Shown here in pieces: positions 1 through 7,948 of a stretch of 21,445 nt of DNA (position 1 is the first letter of the stretch; every line of letters starts with the position of its first letter). The position numbers and the translations under genes were made by a program. This DNA is from a bacterium (lineage in GTDB: Bacteria > Spirochaetota > UBA4802 > UBA5550): contig JAAENB010000978.1 of the NCBI GenBank assembly GCA_024224995.1, forward strand, positions 1 through 21,445, given 5' to 3'. A model generated the notes under the pieces. It made no database searches. It was given only the letters and a program-made list of their open reading frames with translations, and was not told the origin of the DNA.

Positions 1-7
1 CAGCGGA

Positions 8-23
8 CCCCGCCCCGGCGGGG
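8..23. repeat. GC-rich hairpin at window edge
   Basis: A 7-bp inverted repeat, CCCCGCC (8-14) and GGCGGGG (17-23), has a 2-nt loop and is followed by six A residues on the plus strand. With no T-run after the stem on either strand it is not a clear rho-independent terminator. It resembles the GC-rich palindromes in the other gene-free stretches of this window. Confidence 0.5.
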
Positions 24-65
24 AAAAAATACGTCAGAAACAAAATAGTATTGCGAGCTGCATCT

Positions 66-159
66 GGCCTTGAAGTAGTATGGGCTCTTTGGGTTGTGAG
101 GACTGTTTGAGCAACGCGAGTTCCGCAGCAATCCAAAGAGCCCATACTACTTCAAGGCC
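66..159 (+). repeat. Long hairpin element, copy 1 (core on plus strand)
   Basis: Arms 66-96 and 129-159 pair over 31 bp; the only non-Watson-Crick pair is G93 with T132. The loop (97-128) carries a core that recurs in copies 2 and 3: GTGAGGACTGTTTGAGC, a few variable bases, then GCGAGTTCC. The inner arms (AGTATGGGCTCT and its partner) resemble the AGTGATGCCTCT inner arms of the other copies, but the outer arms are unrelated. It lies 46 nt upstream of the HMG-CoA reductase gene. It could be a mobile palindrome, a structured RNA or a regulatory hairpin; the sequence does not decide between these. Confidence 0.8.
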
Positions 160-205
160 CGCGCACAAGCAAAATTAAGTTTCTTGAGAGAGAGAGGAAT
201 TTTAA

Positions 206-1372
206 ATGAAAAAGATACCCAGAAATAAAGAGAATGATTATTCGAATGAAGCGATCAAGTCAAGGCAGGATTTTATAAAAGAAGAAAGTAATGTTGATAT
301 TCAGCATATCAACAAGTACTCTTTTGATCCCGGGATCCTTCCCGGCAATATAGAACACTTTACGGGTGTTGCCCAGGTTCCTATTGGCCTTGCCGGGCCG
401 CTCCTGGTAAAGGGAGAACATGCCAATGGCGAGTTTTATATCCCCCTTGCCACAACTGAAGGAACCCTTGTTGCCAGCTATAACCGGGGTATGAAACTGC
501 TCTTTGAAAGCGGTGGTATTACCACAACAGTAAGTGATGATGCCATGCAAAGAGCCCCGGTTTTTGTATTCCACAGCGCTCGCGAAGCCCGGGACTTTGG
601 GCTCTGGATTAAAGAACATTTTGAAACCATTAAAGCTGAAGCGGAAAAAACAACCCGCTCCGGCAAGTTAAGAGATATTGAACAATATCAGGTTAGCAAA
701 ATGATGTTCCTGCGGTTTAATTTTACCACCGGAGACGCTGCCGGGCAAAACATGGTTGGCAAAGCCACCTATTTTGCCTGCAAATGGATCAACGAAAACA
801 ATTCTACGATCCTGCGTCACGCTCTCTCCGGCAACATCGACACCGATAAAAAACACTCTCACATGAATACCCTTCATACAAGAGGCAAACGGGTCACTGC
901 CGAAGCGGTGATTCCCCGGGAACTCATGGAAAAACATATGCATGTATCAACAGAAACCGCCTTTGGCATGCGCGGCGTTAGCAACCTGGGCAGTTTTATG
1001 GCCGGTGCCAACAACAACGGCTCCCACTCCGCTAACGGCATTACAGCCCTCTTCATTGCTGCGGGCCAGGACGCCGCCAACCTGGCAGAATCCTCCTCTG
1101 CCCTGGTCTACGCGGAGCTGACCGCTGAAAAGGATTATTATTATTCCATTACCATCCCCTCCCTCATTGTTGCCACCTACGGCGGCGGCACCGGGCTTGC
1201 CACCCAGAAGGAATGCCTGGAAATAATGGGCTGTTACGGCAAAGACATGGTACATAAATTCGCGGAAATCGTAGCTGCCACTGTCCTCTGCGGTGAATTC
1301 TCCCTGGGCACGGCAGTTATTTCCGGTGAATGGGTTACCAGCCACGAAGAACTAGGCCGCAACCGCAGCTAA
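206..1372 (+). CDS. Hydroxymethylglutaryl-CoA reductase, class I type, catalytic domain only
   Basis: Reduces HMG-CoA to mevalonate with two NAD(P)H, the committed step of the mevalonate isoprenoid route; cytosolic here. The 388-aa protein has only the catalytic domain and no membrane domain. Family motifs appear in order: PIGLAGPL (59-66), ATTEG with catalytic Glu85, the dinucleotide-binding TGDAAGQNMV (175-184), DKK with catalytic Lys (215/216), GQDAAN with catalytic Asp289, GGGTGLATQ (326-334) and SHEELGRNR with the general-acid His380. The GGGTG-type loop points to class I rather than the class II (MvaA) form of many bacteria. Start ATG 206 follows GAGGAA at 194-199. It stands alone: copy 1 of the hairpin family lies upstream and a hairpin follows, with no other mevalonate gene in the window. 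Nothing essential appears to be missing. Confidence 0.93.
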   Translation: MKKIPRNKENDYSNEAIKSRQDFIKEESNVDIQHINKYSFDPGILPGNIEHFTGVAQVPIGLAGPLLVKGEHANGEFYIPLATTEGTLVASYNRGMKLLFESGGITTTVSDDAMQRAPVFVFHSAREARDFGLWIKEHFETIKAEAEKTTRSGKLRDIEQYQVSKMMFLRFNFTTGDAAGQNMVGKATYFACKWINENNSTILRHALSGNIDTDKKHSHMNTLHTRGKRVTAEAVIPRELMEKHMHVSTETAFGMRGVSNLGSFMAGANNNGSHSANGITALFIAAGQDAANLAESSSALVYAELTAEKDYYYSITIPSLIVATYGGGTGLATQKECLEIMGCYGKDMVHKFAEIVAATVLCGEFSLGTAVISGEWVTSHEELGRNRS

Positions 1373-1384
1373 CAGAGCGTCATT

Positions 1385-1419
1385 CGGGAGTTGATTGTAA
1401 GCTCTTCAATCAACTCCCG
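1385..1419 (+). terminator. Hairpin after the HMG-CoA reductase gene
   Basis: A perfect 13-bp stem, CGGGAGTTGATTG (1385-1397) with CAATCAACTCCCG (1407-1419), has a 9-nt loop and begins 12 nt after the stop codon. Placement and strength suit a transcription terminator, but no T-run follows, so it may be factor-dependent or protect the mRNA end. Confidence 0.5.
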
Positions 1420-1479
1420 GGCGCACTAATTAACAATTTATTTACATTCCCCTCACAAAGACCTCATAGTATCTTCATA

Positions 1480-1485
1480 TATAAT
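1480..1485 (+). promoter_or_regulatory. Possible -10 box for the PHP-GT/GH13 unit
   Basis: A perfect TATAAT lies 32 nt upstream of the ATG at 1517 in AT-rich sequence, but no good -35 hexamer lies 16-18 nt upstream. The gene has an ordinary ribosome binding site, AGGAAA at 1505-1510. The promoter call is weak. Confidence 0.3.
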
Positions 1486-1516
1486 AAACAAGAATAAAAA
1501 AAACAGGAAAAAATAT

Positions 1517-4186
1517 ATGAACTACCAAAAGAAATTTCACCATGAACTCATTGGAGAACTGAACACCTTTCTTAAAGCAGAAGCGAAAAAATACCCGGAA
1601 AATGATCTACTCACAATAGATCTTCATTGTCATGATTACAACAGTAAAACTCCTGATGAGCTGCTTGGCCGGATTCTTTCCGTTCCCGAAACCTGGCTCA
1701 AAAGCGAAGACTGCATTTCCATGCTTAAAAATAACGGGTGCGATACCTTTACAATGACCAATCACAATAACGCGGAATCATGTTATGAACTCAGGGAAAA
1801 AGGAATTGATGTGCTTACGGGCGCGGAATTCAGCTGCATGGTCCCGGACTATAAAGTAGGTATTCATGTTCTGACCTATGGTTTTACCCCAAAACAGGAA
1901 AAAATATTATACAAACTAAGAAATGATATATATAAATTTCAGGAATTTACAGCAGAACAGGATATTCCCACTATCTGGGCTCACCCGCTCTATCACTACA
2001 GCAGCAAGGGAGTTCCGCCCTTTGAATTTTTCGAAAAGATGGCACTGCTGTTTCAACGGTTTGAAGTACTCAACGGGCAGAGAGATACCCGTCAAAACAT
2101 GCTGGTAAAACTCTGGATAGATTCCATGACAGAAGAAACCATTGAAAACCTTGCACAAAAAACAGGAATCCCCGCAGACCGCTACTGCCGGGAGCCTTAT
2201 AAAAAAACAATGTCCGGTGGTTCCGACAGTCACATGGGGATATTTGCCGGGCTTGCCGGAACCAGGCTCCATGTAGAAGACCTTGCAGAAAAGTTGAAGA
2301 TAATACCCCGTTCTCAACTTGCCCTGGAAGCAATCAAAAAAGGAGCAATGGCTCCATTTGGGCTTCATAATAACAGTGAAAAAATGGCCATAAGCTTTCT
2401 TGATTATTTCTGCCAGATCGCGCTCAACATGAAAGATCCGGGATTGCTTCGAATATTGCTGCACAAAGGTACAGCCAGGGATAAACTTTACGGGCTGCTC
2501 ATAGCCAATGGATTTTCCGAGATAAAACGCCACAAAGTTACCATGAACTTTCTTGAGCTGTTTCACAACTGTTTTACCGGTACGGTACCCGGATTTCATA
2601 AGCGGCTCTTTGTTCCTAAAGTCTATAAGCCCATATTTGATGAAGCATCAAATATGGCGATTACCAGGAGAGACCGCCCCAGGGAAACGGGAGAAAAATT
2701 TAACAGTTCCATACATACAATATATACCCGGCTCAATACCATACTCTTTGAGAGAATTGTTGAAAAACTCGAAAGAATAAACAATGAAAAGAATCTTACG
2801 AACGACGATCTCGCGAGTATTTTCGAATCCCTGGAATTACCGGCCGAAGTCCGCACCTATATGAACGGGAACAGCCCGGAAAAAGATAAACGCTTCAGCG
2901 ACTTTAACCTGTCTGAATTCCTGGACGGGCTGACCTTCCCCTTTATGGCTTCAGCGATTATATTAAGCGGAACGTTCGCCAGCAGTAAAGTCATGTTCAA
3001 TTCCCGGCCCTTACTTGAAGTCTTTTCGGACAACATTGGAAAACTAAAATATCCCCATCGTATGCTCTGGCTTACGGATACTTTTGAAGACGGCAATGGG
3101 GTGGCATTTGTTCTCAAATCAATGCTCGAAGAGGTACAAAAACATGATCTTCCCATAGATTTCCTGGTATGCAGCAGCACCCTGCAGTCGGCAGATCACC
3201 TCATTGTTGTTCCGCCCCTGGCTGAATTTACGCTTCCCTTTTACGAACAGCAGCCGCTGCGAATCCCCGATCTTCTGGCAGTCCATGGCCTCTTCCAGGA
3301 AGGTGAATACGACCGCATCATCTGTTCCACTGAAGGGCCTATGGGTCTCATATCACTCTTTTTAAAACAAAGCTATACGGTTCCCGCTTATTTTTTCGTT
3401 CATACCGATTGGATGATGTTCGCAAAGCAGGTTCTTAATTTCGATCAGCAGAATCGCAGCAGACTGCGACGCCTGCTCCGGGCCTATTACCGGGGGTTTG
3501 ACAAACTGTTTGTTTTAAATAAAGATCACCGGAACTGGTTCACCGGAAGAGATATGGGATTTTCAGAATCAGAAATTTCACTCACTGCTCACTGGGCTGA
3601 AGATATCTTTGTCCCGAAAACAGCAAAAAAAGAAGATCTTTTTGGGGTAACGGCTAAAACCAAAATCCTTCTTTATACCGGAAGAATAAGTGATGAAAAG
3701 GGGGTTATGGAACTTCCCTATATTTACCGTAAAGTAAAAGAGACTCACCCCCATGCCAGGATGGTTTTTGCCGGAATTGGTCCAAAAGAAAAGGAACTGA
3801 AAGAACTCATGCCCGACGCCATATTCATGGGCTGGGTAGACCATGAGAAAGTTCCTGAGATCTATTCTGCTGCCGACATGCTGCTCTTACCGTCGAAATT
3901 TGACACCTTTGGCTGTGTTGTTCTGGAAGCGCTGAGCTGCGGACTTCCGGTTACCGCGTATAAAACAAAGGGGCCCAGGGACATTATTATACATGAAAAA
4001 AACGGTTACCTGGTTAAAAATAAAAATGAAATGATCACTGTTATTAAAGAGTATCTTGCGAATAAAACGAGACAGACTTCTTTTAAAAAAGCTGCCCTTA
4101 CCCGCGCGAAAGCTTATGACACTGGAACAATCATGGCCCAATTTCTAAGGGATGTGGACCTGCCCGGAAAATATGAAAAGAACTAA
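1517..4186 (+). CDS. PHP-domain phosphoesterase fused to GT-B glycosyltransferase (GT4 type)
   Basis: An 889-aa two-enzyme fusion. Residues about 30-290 form a PHP metal-dependent phosphoesterase domain with its ligands visible: His37 and His39 (DLHCHD), His83 (TNHNN), Glu104, His117, His156 (WAHP), Asp237 and His239 (GGSDSH). Residues about 290-525 are a helical region I do not recognise. Residues about 525-880 are a GT-B glycosyltransferase: the N-terminal half includes EGPMGL near 605, the donor half has GRISDEKG (722-729, Lys728 expected to contact donor phosphates) and PSKFDTFGCVVLEALSCGLP, where the usual E-x7-E is D796-x7-E804. The C-terminal half resembles MgtA/SqdX-like enzymes that move hexoses from nucleotide sugars. 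No signal peptide, so cytosolic or membrane-associated. A GH13 gene starts 12 nt after its stop, so the two are probably co-transcribed and act on a related glucoside. Substrates unknown; the PHP half might remove a phosphate from donor, acceptor or product. Confidence 0.85.
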   Translation: MNYQKKFHHELIGELNTFLKAEAKKYPENDLLTIDLHCHDYNSKTPDELLGRILSVPETWLKSEDCISMLKNNGCDTFTMTNHNNAESCYELREKGIDVLTGAEFSCMVPDYKVGIHVLTYGFTPKQEKILYKLRNDIYKFQEFTAEQDIPTIWAHPLYHYSSKGVPPFEFFEKMALLFQRFEVLNGQRDTRQNMLVKLWIDSMTEETIENLAQKTGIPADRYCREPYKKTMSGGSDSHMGIFAGLAGTRLHVEDLAEKLKIIPRSQLALEAIKKGAMAPFGLHNNSEKMAISFLDYFCQIALNMKDPGLLRILLHKGTARDKLYGLLIANGFSEIKRHKVTMNFLELFHNCFTGTVPGFHKRLFVPKVYKPIFDEASNMAITRRDRPRETGEKFNSSIHTIYTRLNTILFERIVEKLERINNEKNLTNDDLASIFESLELPAEVRTYMNGNSPEKDKRFSDFNLSEFLDGLTFPFMASAIILSGTFASSKVMFNSRPLLEVFSDNIGKLKYPHRMLWLTDTFEDGNGVAFVLKSMLEEVQKHDLPIDFLVCSSTLQSADHLIVVPPLAEFTLPFYEQQPLRIPDLLAVHGLFQEGEYDRIICSTEGPMGLISLFLKQSYTVPAYFFVHTDWMMFAKQVLNFDQQNRSRLRRLLRAYYRGFDKLFVLNKDHRNWFTGRDMGFSESEISLTAHWAEDIFVPKTAKKEDLFGVTAKTKILLYTGRISDEKGVMELPYIYRKVKETHPHARMVFAGIGPKEKELKELMPDAIFMGWVDHEKVPEIYSAADMLLLPSKFDTFGCVVLEALSCGLPVTAYKTKGPRDIIIHEKNGYLVKNKNEMITVIKEYLANKTRQTSFKKAALTRAKAYDTGTIMAQFLRDVDLPGKYEKN

Positions 4187-4198
4187 AGAGAGCATACA

Positions 4199-5842
4199 AT
4201 GGATAACGAATGGGTATGGTGGAAACACGGGGTTGTATATCAAATATATCCCCGCAGTTTTTATGATTCAAATAAGGACGGGATTGGTGATATTCCGGGA
4301 ATAATTGAAAAACTTGATTATCTGAGCGACCTGGGCGTTGATGCAATCTGGCTTTCCCCTATCAATAAATCGCCGATGTACGATTTCGGGTACGATATTA
4401 GTGATTATTACGCTGTTGACGAAATCTTCGGCACATCGGAAGACTTTTCACGACTCATTGCCCTGGCTCATGAACGGGATATAAAAATCATCATGGACCT
4501 GGTAATTAATCATACCTCCTACCTGCACCCCTGGTTCCTGGAATCTCGCTGTTCCCGGGAGAATCCAAAGCGGGACTGGTATATCTGGCGGGACGGCAAA
4601 GGGAAAAAACCGCCAAACAACTGGCTTTCTTCTTTTGGCGGCGGAGCCTGGACCTATGATGAGCTGACCAGCCAGTACTATTTTCATTCGTGCCTGGAAG
4701 AACAACCCGATGTTAACTGGCGAAACGCAGAACTAAAAAAAGCCCTCTTCTCTGTAATGGAATACTGGTTCACCAATGGGGTGGACGGATTCCGGCTCGA
4801 TATTGTAAACTGGTTCACCAAGGACCGCAGGTTCAGCAATAATCCCAGGCGCATGGGTTTGCACCTGCTTCAAAAACATAAATTCGACAGGAACCGGCCC
4901 GAGAACCACACTCTCATGAAAGAACTGCGCAGCCTTACGGACACCTATGATGAACGAATGCTGGTTGGAGAAGTCTTCTCTCTGCCGCCGGGCAATCCTG
5001 CCCTTGCTGCCGGATACCTGGGAAACGGAACAGACGAACTGCACCTGGCATTTGATTTTTCTCTTATTTACCGGACCTGGAACGCGCGGCTCTTTTACCG
5101 CAGTCTTAAACGCTGGATGAGCCGTATCCCTGAAAAGGGCTGGCCCTGCCATGTTCTTTCAAATCATGACCAGCCGCGCAGTTTAACCCGGTACGGATTA
5201 GGCGGAGACGGGTATAAACGGGCAAAAGTGGCTGCCACCTTGCTGTTGACGCTAAAGGGAACTCCCTTTATTTATTACGGTGAGGAAATCGGCATGAAAA
5301 ACAGCAGCCCCAAAAGAGATGAAATATGTGATCCCCTGGGAAAAAAATACTGGCCCCTGTTCCCGGGCAGGGACCCTGCCCGCACTCCCATGCAATGGTC
5401 TTACGAAAAAAATGCCGGGTTTTCCTGTGGTGAATGTAAGATGTGGCTGCCCGTGGGAAGTGATTATTTGAAGAATAATGTTCAATCCGAAACCGGGGAC
5501 TCCACTTCGCTGCTGAACCATTACCGGGATCTTATCAAAATAAGGAAACAATACAATGCCCTTCATCGCGGTGAGTGGATTCCGGTATTAAAAGGCCGGA
5601 ACGGTCTTCTGGGATATTACCGGGTATATGAGCATAAAAAATCATTTGAGAAATTCTTTATCATTCTCAACTTTACCGCTAAAAACAAAAAGGTTCGTAT
5701 TAACGACCGGGCACAATGGCAGGTAGTCCATTCCACGCACCGGTCTCCCTTTACTCATTTTACCACTCTTCACTTCTCCCTCTCTCCATACGAAGCTATG
5801 GTTATTAAACGGATAGGATCACTCAGGCCGCCGGTTACTTAA
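4199..5842 (+). CDS. GH13 alpha-glucosidase (oligo-1,6-glucosidase type)
   Basis: A 547-aa cytosolic glycoside hydrolase that releases glucose from the non-reducing ends of short alpha-glucosides. The (beta/alpha)8 barrel begins with VVYQIYPRSF and the metal-site loop DSNKDGIGD (23-31). Conserved region I is DLVINH (100-105). The nucleophile is Asp201 (GFRLDIVNWF), the acid/base Glu258 (GEVF), and the transition-state stabiliser Asp324 (SNHDQ). A beta-sandwich domain follows from about 470. In oligo-1,6-glucosidases the residue after the nucleophile helps set specificity: Val favours alpha-1,6, Ala or Thr favours maltose. Ile202 here hints at alpha-1,6, but this is inference; trehalose-6-phosphate or sucrose hydrolases are related alternatives. 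It follows the PHP-GT gene by 12 nt. Its stop overlaps the stop of the convergent PstS-like gene by 8 bp. Confidence 0.88.
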   Translation: MDNEWVWWKHGVVYQIYPRSFYDSNKDGIGDIPGIIEKLDYLSDLGVDAIWLSPINKSPMYDFGYDISDYYAVDEIFGTSEDFSRLIALAHERDIKIIMDLVINHTSYLHPWFLESRCSRENPKRDWYIWRDGKGKKPPNNWLSSFGGGAWTYDELTSQYYFHSCLEEQPDVNWRNAELKKALFSVMEYWFTNGVDGFRLDIVNWFTKDRRFSNNPRRMGLHLLQKHKFDRNRPENHTLMKELRSLTDTYDERMLVGEVFSLPPGNPALAAGYLGNGTDELHLAFDFSLIYRTWNARLFYRSLKRWMSRIPEKGWPCHVLSNHDQPRSLTRYGLGGDGYKRAKVAATLLLTLKGTPFIYYGEEIGMKNSSPKRDEICDPLGKKYWPLFPGRDPARTPMQWSYEKNAGFSCGECKMWLPVGSDYLKNNVQSETGDSTSLLNHYRDLIKIRKQYNALHRGEWIPVLKGRNGLLGYYRVYEHKKSFEKFFIILNFTAKNKKVRINDRAQWQVVHSTHRSPFTHFTTLHFSLSPYEAMVIKRIGSLRPPVT

Positions 5843-6659
5843 CCGGGAAGGCCGGTAAAAAACCGGTTTTTTGAACAAGTTCCTGTCCCTTTTGGCTCCG
5901 AACATAGATAATGAATGATTTAATCTCCTGAGTAAAACGGTCCTCTCTGGTAATCATATACAGGTTCCGGTGGATGGGATAATTCGCTGCTTCTTTTGCA
6001 TTCCGTTCTACGGATTCCCCATTTACTGAAACCGGTTTCACTTCCCTGTTGAGAAAGCCAAAACTGATATAGCCAATAGCCCCGCTGTCGGCAGCAACAG
6101 CAGCAAGCACCGCGCTATTCGATGGTAATGCTTTTGCAGGAGCAGCTCCCAATGATCCCTGTAATACCTGGTTCCTCCAGCTGGCATAGGTTCCGGAATT
6201 GACATCACGGCAAATGAGATGAATCTTTTTATTGCCGCCTCCTAATTCTTTCCAGTTTTTGACAGTACCGTCAAAAATCTCCTTAAGGCGGATTATGCTA
6301 AGATTATAAACAGGATTTTCAGGGTGCACCACAGGCACTACCATATCATGGGCAATAAGAAACTCCTTGAGGACAATTCCCTTAAATCGAGCCCGTTCCT
6401 TTTCCTCAAGACTCACGGGAGCTGAAGAAGCTGCAATATCACAATCACCGTCAATAAGTGAATCAACTCCCTTATGTGATCCGGGAGAATTTATATTCAC
6501 TTTCCCCCCATACTTTTTGCTATAGGCCAAAGCGATATTTCTTGTTATGGGCTCCATTGTTGTTGATCCGTGAATATTGATGACGCCGGTACCTTTCTTT
6601 GTACAGGATTGTACCATCAGTCCAATAAGACATACGCAGATAACGAATATTTTTTTCAT
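5835..6659 (-). CDS. PstS-like phosphate-binding lipoprotein
   Basis: A 274-aa lipoprotein of the PstS-type periplasmic binding protein family. ATG 6659 is chosen over an upstream ATG at 6704 because it starts a clean lipoprotein signal peptide, MKKIFVICVCLIGLMVQSC, with Cys19 as the lipid site, preceded by GGGAG. The lipobox VQSC is loose. Family motifs are INIHGSTTMEPI near the mature N-terminus, SPGSHKGVDSLIDGDCDIAASS, the IFDGTVKNWKELGGG stretch typical of PstS, and DVNSGTYASW, which contributes to the anion site. No pstCAB permease genes are in the window, so it may serve a sensor or scavenging role, or work with a transporter encoded elsewhere. It is the last gene of the minus-strand envelope unit, 107 nt after the previous stop, and has a possible promoter of its own. 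Confidence 0.85.
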   Translation of the reverse strand: MKKIFVICVCLIGLMVQSCTKKGTGVINIHGSTTMEPITRNIALAYSKKYGGKVNINSPGSHKGVDSLIDGDCDIAASSAPVSLEEKERARFKGIVLKEFLIAHDMVVPVVHPENPVYNLSIIRLKEIFDGTVKNWKELGGGNKKIHLICRDVNSGTYASWRNQVLQGSLGAAPAKALPSNSAVLAAVAADSGAIGYISFGFLNREVKPVSVNGESVERNAKEAANYPIHRNLYMITREDRFTQEIKSFIIYVRSQKGQELVQKTGFLPAFPVK

Positions 6660-6677
6660 AGTTTTTATCTCCCGGTT

Positions 6678-6704
6678 ATTATAAAGAAAACATAAGCAAA
6701 CCAA
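6678..6704 (-). promoter_or_regulatory. Possible promoter for the PstS-like gene
   Basis: On the minus strand a perfect TATAAT (6683-6678) lies 15 nt downstream of TTGGTT (6704-6699). Transcription would start about 12 nt upstream of the ATG at 6659. The -35 match is poor and the spacer short, so this is tentative. Confidence 0.35.
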
Positions 6705-6766
6705 CCGGTAGAATCAAGAATATTTCTTTCTTGACTGCAACTATTTATATTCTCTTAATAGTTTCT

Positions 6767-7945
6767 TCACCGTTTCTTAACATTATTTTTTTTCGGTGTT
6801 TTCTTCTTTTTCTCCGCAAGAAGCAGGTGGTAGGTCATGTCCGGGTAGCGGAATCCGTAGCCGTAAATAAAGGGAATTGGTCCGGAGCTGAATTTATTTG
6901 TTTTTATTTGCAGGTCTTTCTGGTAATAATTTTTAAATACGGGAAGGGGTTTATGATATTTCCCATGATACGAAAGCTTCCATGTTTTTTCCGGAAAAGC
7001 CTTTAGCGGCATTCCTGAGTCGTCCTGTAGTACCAGCCTGCTCCGTTTTAAAATCGTGGAACGGATCTTTGAAAAATTCCTCCCGTGCAGCAGGTATGAA
7101 GCGGATTTCAAAATAGTTGAACAGCGCGGGAATGTATTCAGATATCGAAGAAGCCAGGGTAATTTTTTTGAGTAATTGGCTACATCAATTTTAAAATACC
7201 GCACCCGGGAGAGCTTTTTTTTATTATCCTTATAAAAAATAATCTCAACGCCGGGAATAGATCTTCTCCGGCCCGGAGACTTTAATAAAACTTTTCCCTT
7301 AGCATTGAGATAAATCTTGTTTACATCGGCGATGGTATATCCTCCCCGGGTAAGAAAAAAAAGCATAATTCCGGTTATACTGTTATACCGGTTCCTTCCA
7401 ACATGCTTGTTCATATGGGCAGTAATGAAATAGGCATGGCCCAGGAGAAAATTCAGCGCTTCGCTCATTCCCCGCAGATTACTTACTCTTCTCCGTTTAC
7501 TAACGGTATATGGATTGGGCACAGCTCCTGTTGGTTCCAGGCCAAACATGACGATGTCTGAGGCGCCGGAGAAAAACACCAGGGGATGCAAAACATCAGG
7601 GCCGCTAAAGGGATACAAAATAAATTTGTTCGATTCATGAGGGATCTTTTTTTGGCTCCATGCCGAGCACTTTTGCATGTTAGGAACAAAGAACCGGTTC
7701 CAGTTGCTGTCGACATCATTTTTATATTTGAGATAGGCTTTTGTTTTGGTAAGGGAATAGAGTTTTGAGGACTCCGGCAGATGGAGCCCGGAAATAAACC
7801 GTGCTGTTTCATTATACTTATTACCCGGTTTTTTTATGGTAATGGGGTCTATGGGATACTTCCCCGGGTCCGGGCTGCTGGCGCTGCCGCTGCAGCTGCC
7901 CGTAAGGAATATAAGCAAGAGTATTCTTAAAAAAATGGAATTCAT
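6767..7945 (-). CDS. Lipoprotein of unknown function with YPFSGPD motif
   Basis: A 392-aa protein with a lipoprotein-type signal peptide: hydrophobic residues 4-15, then TGSC with Cys18 as the probable lipid site. The mature part has a distinctive block, ILYPFSGPD (109-117), followed by FGLEPTG (134-140). I recall this pattern from uncharacterised proteins of other bacteria but cannot assign a function. The protein is rich in Lys and Arg and ends in a strongly basic tail (KKKKTPKKNNVKKR), so it may bind an anionic polymer; that is inference. It starts 3 nt after the transpeptidase stop, with GGAG inside the end of that gene, so the two are translationally close. This and its neighbours suggest periplasmic or outer-membrane envelope work. 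Confidence 0.75.
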   Translation of the reverse strand: MNSIFLRILLLIFLTGSCSGSASSPDPGKYPIDPITIKKPGNKYNETARFISGLHLPESSKLYSLTKTKAYLKYKNDVDSNWNRFFVPNMQKCSAWSQKKIPHESNKFILYPFSGPDVLHPLVFFSGASDIVMFGLEPTGAVPNPYTVSKRRRVSNLRGMSEALNFLLGHAYFITAHMNKHVGRNRYNSITGIMLFFLTRGGYTIADVNKIYLNAKGKVLLKSPGRRRSIPGVEIIFYKDNKKKLSRVRYFKIDVANYSKKLPWLLRYLNTFPRCSTILKSASYLLHGRNFSKIRSTILKRSRLVLQDDSGMPLKAFPEKTWKLSYHGKYHKPLPVFKNYYQKDLQIKTNKFSSGPIPFIYGYGFRYPDMTYHLLLAEKKKKTPKKNNVKKR

Positions 7946-7948
7946 ATG

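Noticed and set aside
8..23. Rho-independent terminator at the window start
   Set aside because: The stem is followed by A residues on the plus strand and has no T-run on the minus-strand exit side.
66..159. Integron attC site or CRISPR-type repeat
   Set aside because: No core-site GTTRRRY pair or integrase gene was seen, and there are no regular spacers; the conserved part is the loop rather than the ends.
1916..2599. A 227-codon open frame on the minus strand
   Set aside because: It is antisense to the PHP-GT fusion, whose motifs run through the whole interval; the minus-strand translation shows no recognisable domain.
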